A stretch of 64,000 nt of DNA from Sphaerochaetaceae bacterium (GTDB lineage: Bacteria; Spirochaetota; Spirochaetia; Sphaerochaetales; Sphaerochaetaceae), in assembly GCA_028532765.1 (NCBI GenBank), contig JAQQAR010000091.1, positions 36,663-100,662 on the forward strand. The letters are read 5' to 3'. The notes under the pieces are model-generated. The model saw only the letters and a program-made list of their open reading frames with translations. It did no database searches and was not told the origin of the DNA. The position numbers and the translations under genes are program-made. Shown piece after piece: positions 42,840-52,187 of this stretch. Within the stretch, counting starts at the first letter, position 1, and each line of letters starts with the position of its first letter.

Positions 42840-44562
42840 AGGCAATTAATTCAGGCGCCTCTTTCGCCAGATATTCGTACTGCATGAAGGTGCCCCAACG
42901 GCAAGTCAATCGGTCACCACAGGCACACTCTCCACACATCCCAATACCACAGAGCGTGGTTCTTTCCATCGATAAGTATAGATTATGCTCCTTGATTCCC
43001 CGAGCCAACAACTTGCGACAGGCGATAGCCATGAAAACCTCAGGACCTACCAGATAACAGGCCTGCTCTTCTTCCAAAGGAATGCTGTCCAGAAGGTCCA
43101 GTACTCTTCCTGGTCTGCCATCATCAGCAATACAAGTGAATGATCCATAGGATGAGAGATGCTCCTCAAGCAAGGCTTTTCCTTCCACACTCTCACTGGT
43201 TCCTACAAGAATACTCATTTCAGTTCCCTGGCTTTGCAACTGGTCGGCAAGACTGGGAAGTACCGCCACCCCGGTACCACCACCCAACAAGAGTGCTTTT
43301 TTGGTCTTCTCATTGTTCAGTTGTGCACCGTAAAGTCCCCGTACATAGATATCATCTCCGACCTGCAAGGCACAAAGCTCGGCTGAGAAAGGTCCCCGAT
43401 TCTTGACAATGAAGGTCAATGGATCGTTATGAGCGACAGAGAAGGGTTTCTCCCCGATGGTTGGAATCCAAAGGAATGCAAATTGTCCCGCCTTGCAGTC
43501 AAGCGTGCCATCCAGTGTGATGATACGGGTATCCTTACCATACTGCTCACTCTTCACCACCTGATGTTTCTCATATGCCATCTGTCGGTCTTTGATGATA
43601 TAGGAGGTAGATTGCTTTTTCGCAGGATCTTTTCCGCTTAGAATAGCCTCTGCCTCTCGTTTCACCGCAGCGAGGTATTCAGGCCATGCTTTCTGGTCGA
43701 CAGTACCAAGGGCTGAACCGATACCGACTGCATCAGCACCACAGGCTATCAGTGCTGCAGCTTCCGTTCCACTGCTCACTCCACCCATACCGATAAGCGG
43801 CACATCATCGCCACAAGCTTCGCGAATCTCCCGAATGGCTGAAAGTGCTCGTTCATAGACATGATGCCCGCTGCTGCCACCCTTTCCTCCAAGCTTGTTC
43901 TGCAAGATGGGAAGTCCTGAACCTGGATCCTTGTGGACGATGGGGCCAACCGTATTGATTGCAACCAGGCCATCGGCACCACTATCCACTACGGCCTTGG
44001 CTATCATGCCAATGTCATCAACATTTGGGGTAAGCTTCACAAACAAGGGCGCTTTGCACTCCTTGGTTGCTTCCTTGATCAATCGCACATAATCAGATGC
44101 AATATTCTGGTCACATCCAATTGACGCCCCATAGCCAACCGATGCATGAGGACAGGAGAAGTTCAATTCCACCAGGTCTGCCACCTCATCAAAGGCTTTT
44201 ACCAAGGTGATGAAATCTTCAACGCTGTTTGCCGAGAGCGATACATTCAGATAGCTGGAAAAGGAATGCTCTGCCCTGAGTTTCCTCAGTTCATACAGGG
44301 CCTGTTCCATCCCAGGGTTGCGTAACCCGACAGAGTTCCCAAAATTACCGACTGAGGTCTCACAGACCACCGGCTCACGGTTCCCTGGATTTACTTCCAC
44401 CTGGAAACTCTTGGTGGTAATAATGCTGATAGCATGTACCTTCTCGTCAAAGTAAGTGATCAGTCTGGGTTTAGTGGAAGCAACACCACTGACAGTTCCC
44501 AACAGGACAGGAGCATCTGCATTGAGATGTCTCTTTGACAGGAGTTCCATCACATCCTTCAT
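42832..44562 (-). CDS. pyrDK: Fused dihydroorotate dehydrogenase PyrD and electron-transfer subunit PyrK
   Basis: 576 residues. Residues 1 to about 310 are a class 1B dihydroorotate dehydrogenase: NPGNREPVVCETSVGNFGNSVGLRNPG, VELNFSCPHAS with the catalytic Cys, PLFVKLTPNV, and GMGGVSSGTEAAALI. From about 330 a PyrK domain follows, with FAD/NAD-type folds (EKPFSVAH, LLGGGTGVAVLPSLADQL) and a 2Fe-2S site at Cys538, Cys543, Cys546 and Cys554. The two chains are normally separate subunits; here one frame encodes both, which fixes their ratio and would pass electrons from dihydroorotate to NAD+. GAGGAG precedes the ATG, which overlaps the pyrF stop. Confidence 0.93.
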   Translation of the reverse strand: MKDVMELLSKRHLNADAPVLLGTVSGVASTKPRLITYFDEKVHAISIITTKSFQVEVNPGNREPVVCETSVGNFGNSVGLRNPGMEQALYELRKLRAEHSFSSYLNVSLSANSVEDFITLVKAFDEVADLVELNFSCPHASVGYGASIGCDQNIASDYVRLIKEATKECKAPLFVKLTPNVDDIGMIAKAVVDSGADGLVAINTVGPIVHKDPGSGLPILQNKLGGKGGSSGHHVYERALSAIREIREACGDDVPLIGMGGVSSGTEAAALIACGADAVGIGSALGTVDQKAWPEYLAAVKREAEAILSGKDPAKKQSTSYIIKDRQMAYEKHQVVKSEQYGKDTRIITLDGTLDCKAGQFAFLWIPTIGEKPFSVAHNDPLTFIVKNRGPFSAELCALQVGDDIYVRGLYGAQLNNEKTKKALLLGGGTGVAVLPSLADQLQSQGTEMSILVGTSESVEGKALLEEHLSSYGSFTCIADDGRPGRVLDLLDSIPLEEEQACYLVGPEVFMAIACRKLLARGIKEHNLYLSMERTTLCGIGMCGECACGDRLTCRWGTFMQYEYLAKEAPELIAYD

Positions 44563-45437
44563 ACAGAGGTCTCCTCAAGCAGGGAGCGAAGGTTCTTCAT
44601 GCACAAATCAAGCCAGTCTTCCGGTGCTGGGTTATTCTTCCATGGATGGGTCAGTGCACTGCTGCTGTTTATTCTGGCAAGCGCTACTGGGTACCCAGCC
44701 TTTTTCAGTATTGTCATAACCTCACTTGCAGAACCTCCTTGGCTTCCTACACCAGGGATAAGCAAGGGAACTGATTGGTCATGGTAAAAGGCAGCAATGT
44801 CCTCCAACTCCTGGAGATTGGTCGCCCCGACCACTGCTCCTACACTTCCTGTCTTCTGGTTATAGGCGGCAATCTGGCTGGCTACCTCAAGGTAGAGAGA
44901 ACGTTTTTTCTCATCTTCTTTCACAACAAGCAGATTTTGCAGGTCTCTCCCACCAGGATTGCTGGTACGATTAAGCAGATATGCCCCTTTTTCAGGGAAA
45001 CTGATGAAAGGCTCTACCGAGTCACTTCCCATATAAGGAGCAACGGTTACGGCATCACTCTGCCACACGTCAAAGGCTTCCTTGGCATAGTTCATGCTGC
45101 TTCTGGCAATATCACCGCGCTTACTGTCAAGAATGACAGGAATTCCTGGGAAGAAACTCTCCAGCATATCCAGTACATCGGCAAGGGCAGAACTACCCGA
45201 GAAGTCTTCATCACGTGGATGGTCGAGGCACTGGTAGTAACCAAGATTCGGTTTGAACGCTGCAGGAACCAATCCAGCGAGGCTCATTCTCCGAAATAAC
45301 TGTTGAAAGAAACTATTAAGGTCACTGCGAATATTCCCACTGGACACAGGAAGGGATTCAACAATGGGATCCAATCCCATGCAAGCAATATTTCCAGTTT
45401 TTCCAGCACTTTCTGCCAATAATGTTTGATAACTCAC
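44559..45437 (-). CDS. pyrF: Orotidine 5'-phosphate decarboxylase (type 2)
   Basis: 292 residues, the length of the longer type 2 group. The catalytic motif is LDSKRGDIARSS, followed by DAVTVAPYMGSDSVEPF. It makes UMP from OMP. The start is a GTG with GGAGAG six bases upstream. The gene lies 12 bases after pyrE and overlaps the pyrDK start as ATGA, so translation is coupled down the operon. Confidence 0.94.
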   Translation of the reverse strand: MSYQTLLAESAGKTGNIACMGLDPIVESLPVSSGNIRSDLNSFFQQLFRRMSLAGLVPAAFKPNLGYYQCLDHPRDEDFSGSSALADVLDMLESFFPGIPVILDSKRGDIARSSMNYAKEAFDVWQSDAVTVAPYMGSDSVEPFISFPEKGAYLLNRTSNPGGRDLQNLLVVKEDEKKRSLYLEVASQIAAYNQKTGSVGAVVGATNLQELEDIAAFYHDQSVPLLIPGVGSQGGSASEVMTILKKAGYPVALARINSSSALTHPWKNNPAPEDWLDLCMKNLRSLLEETSV

Positions 45438-45449
45438 GCTTATCTCTCC

Positions 45450-46148
45450 TTACCGATCTACTCTGGGAAATCCCTGTTTCTCACCCCAGCCAAAGGGATC
45501 TTCCCTCCACGAGGTAAGCAATCTTGCTTCCTCACTGTTCACATACCCTGTCTCCTGGGCACTAGCAACCATTACATCATAGTCAAGAATGGTAAAGAAT
45601 ATGCATGCAGGGTCCAAGGAGGCAAAGGCTTCCTGGGCTGTGGCAAATCCATAGGTGAAGATTGCCAAGGTATAGGGACAAACACCTTCTGCTTTAGCAA
45701 TCGCCTGAACTGCCTTGATGGAAGATCCCCCGGTGGAGATCAAATCCTCAATAAGGAGCACTTTGGCACCAGCATAGGTACCTCCCTGCCCAAGCCCTTC
45801 GATCTGTTGACCAAGCCCATGGTCCTTGCCGGAACTTCGTACATAGCTCAATGGTTTCTCGAGTCGGTCTGCCAAGGTGGTTGCATGAGGAATGCCAGCA
45901 GTTGCAGTTCCTGCGATGTTATCTGGGTCAAAATCAAGACTCTTCAGCATTGCAGCAAAAGCCTCACTGACCAGCTTTCGGGCTCCACTTTCGGCAAGCA
46001 GTCGCCTGTTGTCATTGTAAATGGGCATACGGTAGCCGCTTGCCCAAGTGAAAGGATCTTGCACTTGGAGTCGGATTGCGCCAAGCTCCAAGGCTTTCTT
46101 TGCCAGAATCGGTCCATAATGGTTTGTAATATCTTCAATATGTTTCAT
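45450..46148 (-). CDS. pyrE: Orotate phosphoribosyltransferase
   Basis: 232 residues. It joins orotate to PRPP. The PRPP-binding motif is VLLIEDLISTGGSSIKA (about residues 120-136), and DPDNIAGTATAGIPHATTLAD is the orotate-side loop. SYVRSSGKDHGLG is the mobile loop with its Lys. GGAGA lies just before the ATG, 17 bases after pyrBI. Confidence 0.94.
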   Translation of the reverse strand: MKHIEDITNHYGPILAKKALELGAIRLQVQDPFTWASGYRMPIYNDNRRLLAESGARKLVSEAFAAMLKSLDFDPDNIAGTATAGIPHATTLADRLEKPLSYVRSSGKDHGLGQQIEGLGQGGTYAGAKVLLIEDLISTGGSSIKAVQAIAKAEGVCPYTLAIFTYGFATAQEAFASLDPACIFFTILDYDVMVASAQETGYVNSEEARLLTSWREDPFGWGEKQGFPRVDR

Positions 46149-46165
46149 GGTATCTCCAGTGTAGC

Positions 46166-47767
46166 CTATTTATTTCCACGCTTCCAGATTTCCTTGAAGG
46201 TGTGTGTCTTGTTACAGAATGCACAGACAAAGGTGTTGTCCTTGGTTCGATGGAACATGGCTGGAACCCCCTCTCCCTGGTCAGGGTGGGAGATGCATGC
46301 CTCATTCGTGCAAGCCAGATCCTCAAAGTTATAGATGCGGGGGGGAAGATGCAAGCGGAATTTATTGATGACCCTCCCATCCTTGATCAGGTTCAGCGTA
46401 CAACCAGGAGCCACTGCACTCAACCGCTTGAGTTGCTTACGGTCAAGACTGTACTCACCGGGGCGAAAGATGATTCCTTTGAAGATGTCTTCCTGGCCAC
46501 TGGTACTTACCCACTCTCCACCTTTGTAGGCGTCCAAGCCAAGCACACTGCTGATAAGCCTCATATGCCTCCTGATCTCGCCTGGGCTGTCTCCCTTGAG
46601 AATATGGTCGATAACCAAGCCATTTCGAATTGGTTGCACGCCTTCACTCACCCGCTTCTCTTTTGTTTCCCGGGAGTGCAAGTCTACCTCTGTAATGTAG
46701 TCTTCGCTCTCATACACTACCTTTTTAGCCACTGGGACAAATTCGCTGCCGATTTTTCCTGCAAGCAGTGAAAGCAATACAATCCTTACATACATACCGT
46801 TGATCGATTGTCGTTCCCACCCATTGAGGGGTGTGTCATCAAGGAAGGTGGGAATTGTAGGAGTTACCTTGTGCCGTGGAAGCGGGTGATAGAAGGTGGT
46901 ACCTTTCTTGATTCTGTCCAGGAACTCTTCCCGGAATGTAATGGAACGACGTAGCTCTTCCTGCCGCTGGAGGATCCTGTCCCCCATTCGCTCCAGTTGT
47001 GGTCGGGTGAAGTACCACTTGGAAGCCACATCAGGTTGCTCAAGGTATTCTTCGATGGAAGAGAAGATGCGAACTTGGTAACCATTTTCTTCCATCCTGT
47101 TCACGTAGACTTCCGGCATTGCCAGCTCTACGGGGGCTACCAAATCAACCTTGACCTGCTTGAATATTTTCAGACCATCAGCTTTTGAGTGCACGGTTCG
47201 TCCGTGGAAGAGATCCCCTACCAATGCAAGATGCAATTCCTCGTTACTCCATTGGTTGTCTTCAAGAAAGGTGAACTCATCAAGCAATTCCTGGGTAGGG
47301 TGTTCATGCTTCCCATCCCCTGCATTGATGAATACCGGTTTGCGATAGAGTTTATTTCGCTCTGCATAAGCGGCGCAGGCCTCTTCCAGATGCCTGGTAA
47401 CACCCTCAACCTTGCTGCGGATGATGAAGATGGTATTCTCATATCCACTCAGGGTATTGAAGGTATCGGCATAGCTCTCTCCCTTGTTGAAGGAAGAACT
47501 GTCGCTGTTCAGCTCAGAAACTTTTGCATGATGGAAGTTGGCTGCATTCTTGAAAGATTCCTTGGTCCTGGTACTGTCTTCCAGGAACACTTCATAGATA
47601 CCGAAATCCCTATCATCAATTCTAAAAGGAGCGAGCTTCTCTTCATCTCTTATCTCCATCGCTTGCTTGAGAACACGTACCTGTTCGAAGAGATACATAC
47701 GTTCTTCCTTGGAAAAATCCTCAATAACACACAACGATCGCCCTGCAAATGCATTCTGTTTTTCCAT
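46166..47767 (-). CDS. pyrBI: Aspartate carbamoyltransferase with fused regulatory chain (PyrBI)
   Basis: 533 residues. The catalytic part has the carbamoyl-phosphate motif STRTKESF at residues 65-72 and the aspartate-site block HPLPRHKVTPTIP. From about residue 370 a PyrI regulatory chain follows, ending in a zinc site with Cys486, Cys491, Cys515 and Cys518. Separate pyrB and pyrI genes are the rule in enterics; fused forms are known in Thermotoga and Treponema. It starts pyrimidine synthesis and is probably controlled allosterically by nucleotides as well as by the attenuator upstream. AAGGAG lies five bases before the ATG. Confidence 0.95.
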   Translation of the reverse strand: MEKQNAFAGRSLCVIEDFSKEERMYLFEQVRVLKQAMEIRDEEKLAPFRIDDRDFGIYEVFLEDSTRTKESFKNAANFHHAKVSELNSDSSSFNKGESYADTFNTLSGYENTIFIIRSKVEGVTRHLEEACAAYAERNKLYRKPVFINAGDGKHEHPTQELLDEFTFLEDNQWSNEELHLALVGDLFHGRTVHSKADGLKIFKQVKVDLVAPVELAMPEVYVNRMEENGYQVRIFSSIEEYLEQPDVASKWYFTRPQLERMGDRILQRQEELRRSITFREEFLDRIKKGTTFYHPLPRHKVTPTIPTFLDDTPLNGWERQSINGMYVRIVLLSLLAGKIGSEFVPVAKKVVYESEDYITEVDLHSRETKEKRVSEGVQPIRNGLVIDHILKGDSPGEIRRHMRLISSVLGLDAYKGGEWVSTSGQEDIFKGIIFRPGEYSLDRKQLKRLSAVAPGCTLNLIKDGRVINKFRLHLPPRIYNFEDLACTNEACISHPDQGEGVPAMFHRTKDNTFVCAFCNKTHTFKEIWKRGNK

Positions 47768-47779
47768 CTTGACTCCTTC

Positions 47780-47807
47780 AAAAAAAAAGCCGGCCCTACG
47801 ACCGACT
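47780..47807 (-). terminator. Attenuator terminator of the pyr operon
   Basis: On the - strand: AGTCGGTC, loop GTAG, GGCCGGCT (eight pairs, two of them G-U), then eight more T. It lies 12 bases before pyrBI, so it must be regulated or leaky. The stop codon of the leader ORF lies in its loop. Confidence 0.82.
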
Positions 47808-47882
47808 CTTCACTACACTATCATATTGAGGGGATTCCCATTCCAGAGCGTTACACGCAACACTGTTTCGTTTCTTGCCCAT
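47796..47882 (-). CDS. Probable pyr leader peptide (pyrL-like)
   Basis: A 28-residue ORF with GGAGG six bases before its ATG. It starts Met-Gly-Lys-Lys-Arg-Asn and ends VVKSRS, with the TAG exactly in the loop of the downstream terminator hairpin. A ribosome close behind polymerase would cover the left arm and prevent termination, as in the E. coli pyrBI leader, where UTP shortage makes polymerase pause. The peptide sequence itself shows no resemblance to the E. coli leader that I can state. Confidence 0.62.
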   Translation of the reverse strand: MGKKRNSVACNALEWESPQYDSVVKSRS

Positions 47883-47912
47883 GAGCTCCCTCCTACTTAT
47901 AACTTCTGGAAA

Positions 47913-47941
47913 ACCATAACAGAGAGTAGGTTCTCTGTCTA
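47913..47941 (-). promoter_or_regulatory. Promoter of the pyr operon
   Basis: On the - strand: TAGACA, 17-base spacer, TATGGT, starting only four bases after the Wzc-like gene's stop. Transcription should begin near 47906, with a leader of about 140 bases to pyrBI. The spacer contains the inverted repeat AGAGA-ACCTAC-TCTCT. Confidence 0.6.
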
Positions 47942-47944
47942 GGG

Positions 47945-50503
47945 TTACTCCTCAATTTTCTTGCCAACAGCATCTGTGTCATTCTCGATGTCAGAGAGAC
48001 TCATCAAATCCTCTTTCACTGGAGCTGTCGTTTTCTGAGGGTCCTCTTGTTTTGCAACAGGGACCTCCACTCGCTTGGTCTCCTTGGGCTGCGTGTTCGC
48101 ACTCTCGCGTTCTGCTTCCACCCACTCTGTAATAGTCTCATATGCTGAATCAGGGCCAAAAGCAAGCACTGCATCAAACTGTTCTGGAGAAATCTTACCA
48201 CGATTCTTCAAATCACGTTTGTACATTTTTCGATACCAACCATTCGATCGTTTACGAATATGGTGTTTTCGACGTTTTTTCAGTTTTCCACTCGTACCCT
48301 CAGCACTGTACCTAGATGCGTAGGAACCATATCCGTAGCCCTTGCCATATCCGTAGCCGTATCCATAGCGGTATCCCGTTCCAACCGAGCCGGGAACAAC
48401 ACCGTTGAAGACTACACCACTGATGGGGACATTTGCCGTTCTCAAGCTACTGATCAGATCGAAGAGAGATCCCTTGCTGGTGATACCTGCACGTACAGTG
48501 ATGATCAGGCCATCAACATGTTTGCTGATGGAGAGCAATTCACTGGCAGAGTCCAATGGAGGTGCGTCGATAATGACAAAGTCATAGACACTTTCCAAGT
48601 AGTGAATCAGCTGAGTATACCGTGGATTGGAGAAGATGCCGGCATGCACCAAGGGAGCATTGCCTGGAGGCAACAAGTGCAAATCGGGAACCTTTTCAAT
48701 TGGCCGAAGGATACACTCTTCAAGTGTTGCCTTCTTGGTTACATAATCCACCAAACCAACTTCACGGTGTTTTAGACGGAAATAGCGCTCCATACTGGGA
48801 AGACGAAGGTCCCCATCAAGCACCAACACTTTACTTCCCATTTGGGCCAATGCGATGGCTATATTCCCAATGATGGTACTCTTCCCTTCCGCCATGGAAC
48901 AGGAAGTAATGGAGAACACATGTTTCTCGCTCCGGTTGTAGAGCATATTTGCTACCAGCTTGAACCGCTCTGATTCAAAGGAGAGCGGATCATTATGTAC
49001 AATAAGCGTTGGATACAGATCGAGAGGAGAGACCTTCATCATGGGGATCCACCCCAAAATTGGAACATCCTTGCCTACAATTTTCTGAATCTGTTGCTCT
49101 GTCTGGATGGATACATCCAAGGCCTCAATGGCCAAGGTAAGCAAAAGGCCGAAGGCCGCCCCCAGCAACACTGCAACAGCCAAGATCAAGAGCCTGTTCG
49201 GGCTGACAGGATTACGTGGAAGGATTGCCTCATCAACAACCGTGACATTACCGCTTACCGAAGCTTCGATGAGTTTCACTTCTTCCAACATCTCCCGTAG
49301 CTTCAATCCTATAGCTTCATAGATCTGGACATCCCTCTGCAACTCAGAGAGCCGTCGCTCCAAGACCGGTAGTTGGGAGAGCTCGGAGATGAATACTGCT
49401 CCACGCTCCTCCAATATCTGGATACCGACCTCAGTGGTGAGCGCTTGCACAATTGCTTGTGTATTATTCTCATTCCCGTATGACCGGGTTAGTAGGGAAA
49501 CACGGTCAAGCAGGTCCTTATTCAATTGATTTATCGCACTGCTGATCACATAGGTGCGGGAGGAAGAATCCATGGGCATAGAGACCTGCGTTTGGGTTGT
49601 TGAAGGGTTGCTCAGGGATTCATACATGGTCAATTCTGTTTTCCATGCCGCAAGATCGCTCAGCTTATCTGCAACTACAGGATCTTTACGTATTGCATCA
49701 AGAGACAGGACTCCTTCAACACCTGACTCACGAAGCCCTTCGTTGTATGCATCCAGAAACACCATTGCTTCCTGCAATTGCAGTTTTAAGGGTTCCAGGC
49801 GTAGCGTGTAATAGGAAATCTGTTCAACCAATAAAGAACTCTTGTCGGTGAGTTGAATGATGTCGCTGTTTTCCCTGAAGTCACCCAAGGCATCCCCTGC
49901 AGCAGTAAGTGCTTGATCGTTGATGGGAATCTGGGATTCGATAAACTCACGTTGTGCAGTTTTTGAGTTCTTGGCAATGCCGGTCAGAAGTGTATCATAA
50001 CTTGAGGCAAGTGCATTGGCGAAATCACGTGCGAATGCGGGGTTTTCATCGGTAACCTTGATCCTCACAATGTTGGTATCTTTGACCGTGGAAACCACAA
50101 TCCGCTCTTTAAGATTACCCAAGACAAGCTTATCCCGGTAATCAAAGCCATCTGAATTCGTGTATTGCGATAAATCCAACGTACTGAGGGCATAGTCGAT
50201 ATTGCTTCGACTGGTGATCAACTCGACTTCCGTGGCAATCTTCGTACTTGAAGCCGATATATCCATCAATGATTCGAAAGAAGAGGAAGTTTGGATAGGA
50301 TCTACCAAGACAGACACTTCCGACTCATACTGGGGAATGGCAACCTGCAAATAGCCGAAGGCAAGCCCTACAACTAGGATAAAGCCTACAAAGAACCAGC
50401 GCAGACGCTTATGAAAGATGTGAAGCAGCTCTGCAATGGAAATTCCCTCTTCCCCTGCATCAAAGGGACTAATTGACTGTGTATACTCTTCCTGCTGACT
50501 CAT
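47945..50503 (-). CDS. Wzc-like exopolysaccharide copolymerase and tyrosine kinase
   Basis: 852 residues. An N-terminal Wzz domain with two membrane segments (about 36-56 and 436-460) encloses a long envelope-facing coiled region. A cytoplasmic BY-kinase domain follows: Walker A SMAEGKSTI (about 535), Walker A' VLVLDGDLRLP and Walker B FVIIDAPP. A Tyr-rich stretch (about residues 708-732, nine Tyr in 25 residues, GYGYG repeats) is the expected autophosphorylation cluster. Unusually, another 120 residues follow it. Partner of the Wza-like gene nine bases upstream. It should control exopolysaccharide chain length and export. Confidence 0.9.
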   Translation of the reverse strand: MSQQEEYTQSISPFDAGEEGISIAELLHIFHKRLRWFFVGFILVVGLAFGYLQVAIPQYESEVSVLVDPIQTSSSFESLMDISASSTKIATEVELITSRSNIDYALSTLDLSQYTNSDGFDYRDKLVLGNLKERIVVSTVKDTNIVRIKVTDENPAFARDFANALASSYDTLLTGIAKNSKTAQREFIESQIPINDQALTAAGDALGDFRENSDIIQLTDKSSLLVEQISYYTLRLEPLKLQLQEAMVFLDAYNEGLRESGVEGVLSLDAIRKDPVVADKLSDLAAWKTELTMYESLSNPSTTQTQVSMPMDSSSRTYVISSAINQLNKDLLDRVSLLTRSYGNENNTQAIVQALTTEVGIQILEERGAVFISELSQLPVLERRLSELQRDVQIYEAIGLKLREMLEEVKLIEASVSGNVTVVDEAILPRNPVSPNRLLILAVAVLLGAAFGLLLTLAIEALDVSIQTEQQIQKIVGKDVPILGWIPMMKVSPLDLYPTLIVHNDPLSFESERFKLVANMLYNRSEKHVFSITSCSMAEGKSTIIGNIAIALAQMGSKVLVLDGDLRLPSMERYFRLKHREVGLVDYVTKKATLEECILRPIEKVPDLHLLPPGNAPLVHAGIFSNPRYTQLIHYLESVYDFVIIDAPPLDSASELLSISKHVDGLIITVRAGITSKGSLFDLISSLRTANVPISGVVFNGVVPGSVGTGYRYGYGYGYGKGYGYGSYASRYSAEGTSGKLKKRRKHHIRKRSNGWYRKMYKRDLKNRGKISPEQFDAVLAFGPDSAYETITEWVEAERESANTQPKETKRVEVPVAKQEDPQKTTAPVKEDLMSLSDIENDTDAVGKKIEE

Positions 50504-50512
50504 CTGCTTCTC

Positions 50513-52102
50513 CTACAGGCTCTTGGAATCCAAGATAATGTTCACAACCGTGGCAACAATTCCCAGGATGGAACTTACCAAGCCTATGATGGCGACCGTA
50601 GGAGCAATGTCCCTGGCCAAGGTCTCTTTAGCGACTGCTATAGTGGTCTCTGGGAGAATTGGGTCTCCCAATGCAATGGTCTTGCCATCAGGACCCTGCA
50701 CTTTCACCTCTGACGGGTAAGCGGCATCGTCACTCAACCCACCAGCAAGGGAAAGATAGTAATTCACTGTTTTATCCGGTACGTACGCAAATACCCCGGG
50801 GCGGACCACCCCACCACTGACGGTCACCAAGCGTTGTGTGAAGGGAATCAAAAGTGTATCGTCGCTCTGTATCTGCATCGACTGATTCTCATCCTCACCA
50901 TAGAGTATGCTCTGGATATTGAGAGGAATGCGATTGCCGGAACGAAGCAGGTAGGCTCCTTCCAGATCACTTACAGCAAGAAACCGGGAAGAGAGAGAGC
51001 TAAGCATCTGCTTCATACTCTCTCCGGGATAGAATTGGTAAAAAATTCTTCCAGAAGGATAGCCAACCAACGCAGTGGTGGAAAGAGAATCATATACCTC
51101 ACTGGAGGAAACGGCTCCTTCAATGGTGACTGTCTGGAGGCTGGGTTGCTGCGCGTCAACAATCACTTGATCAAGATGGGATAGTCTATAATCGGGTTGC
51201 TCAAGCAAATTGACATACTGTACATACCAAGCACCGCTATCCGGGTTATACCGTTGAATCCTGATGTTCTGCACATCAGCCGATGAGAGGAGTCCTCCTC
51301 CATAGGTAGTTAAAAGATCTTCCAGGCGATCCGAATCCAAGAGTTGATAGGTACCTTCCTCATATACCCGGCCGCTGAGCATAACCAAAGTATCACAACG
51401 CTCAAGGGTAATGACATCTCCACTTCTGAGCAGCGGATCCTCCTCCAGAACACCCTCGCGCATTGCTTTGTACAGGTCAAACACTTCCTCACTACCATCA
51501 GTGTGAAGAATGCGGACATCCCTGGTTGAAGCATAGGGGGTTGCATTTTGGAGCACTTCCGAGAGACGCGTAAGCCCCCAAGCGGGGACCACTCTTGTTC
51601 CTACCACCTCTCCTACCACCGAAACCATGAAGGAACCGGTTCGTATGAAAACAAGTTGTGGATTGGAATAACTATAATAGGTACGTACCATATCATAGAT
51701 GGCTTTCCTGACCTGTGAAAAGGTTTTATCTTTTCCATCAATGGTTCCAAGGCCTGGAATGGAGACACTACTCGACTCATCCACTTGCAAGTCAACCGTT
51801 ACACTTTTCATACCATCCAGATAGACCAAGCGGAAGGTGTCGCCAGGAGTAACAGGATATGAACCATTGCTTACAGCACTCAGCAACCGTTGCTCTTCGT
51901 CATATATAGGGACCTCGGAAAGAAGCCCAAGCTGGGCAGAAAATGACTGGACTTCTAGATTTTCCACACTGGAGAATACTTTCTCCTGAGGTCCAAACAA
52001 GGGGCTGCGTATAACCAAACCGGTTTCTTCTGCCCCCAATGAGAATGTACAACACATCAAGAGAATGAGTACAATTACTATATGTGCTCGAGTTTTATTC
52101 AT
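50513..52102 (-). CDS. Polysaccharide export protein, Wza-like, with SLBB domains
   Basis: 529 residues from the ATG at 52102, with AAGGA seven bases upstream. A signal peptide (about 1-24) ends at SLGAEE. A Poly_export domain (DTFRLVYLDG...GLGTID...) is followed by several SLBB-type repeats (VSVVGEVVGTRVVPAWGLTRLSEVL; VMLSGRVYEEGTYQLL; VTVSGGVVRPGVFAY) and a C-terminal membrane helix (APTVAIIGLVSSILGIV). Such proteins form the outer-membrane exit channel. It has no lipobox, unlike E. coli Wza. Transcribed with the Wzc-like gene from 52159-52187. Confidence 0.87.
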   Translation of the reverse strand: MNKTRAHIVIVLILLMCCTFSLGAEETGLVIRSPLFGPQEKVFSSVENLEVQSFSAQLGLLSEVPIYDEEQRLLSAVSNGSYPVTPGDTFRLVYLDGMKSVTVDLQVDESSSVSIPGLGTIDGKDKTFSQVRKAIYDMVRTYYSYSNPQLVFIRTGSFMVSVVGEVVGTRVVPAWGLTRLSEVLQNATPYASTRDVRILHTDGSEEVFDLYKAMREGVLEEDPLLRSGDVITLERCDTLVMLSGRVYEEGTYQLLDSDRLEDLLTTYGGGLLSSADVQNIRIQRYNPDSGAWYVQYVNLLEQPDYRLSHLDQVIVDAQQPSLQTVTIEGAVSSSEVYDSLSTTALVGYPSGRIFYQFYPGESMKQMLSSLSSRFLAVSDLEGAYLLRSGNRIPLNIQSILYGEDENQSMQIQSDDTLLIPFTQRLVTVSGGVVRPGVFAYVPDKTVNYYLSLAGGLSDDAAYPSEVKVQGPDGKTIALGDPILPETTIAVAKETLARDIAPTVAIIGLVSSILGIVATVVNIILDSKSL

Positions 52103-52158
52103 GCAATAATCCTTCATAACGAGTAGGCAACATACAAACAGGAAAAGCTAGTCGATAT

Positions 52159-52187
52159 ATCCTATCACTTGCGGTTCTATGGCACAA
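52159..52187 (-). promoter_or_regulatory. Probable promoter of the exopolysaccharide export pair
   Basis: On the - strand: TTGTGC, 17-base spacer, TAGGAT. The start would be near 52152, about 50 bases before the ATG. Confidence 0.45.
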
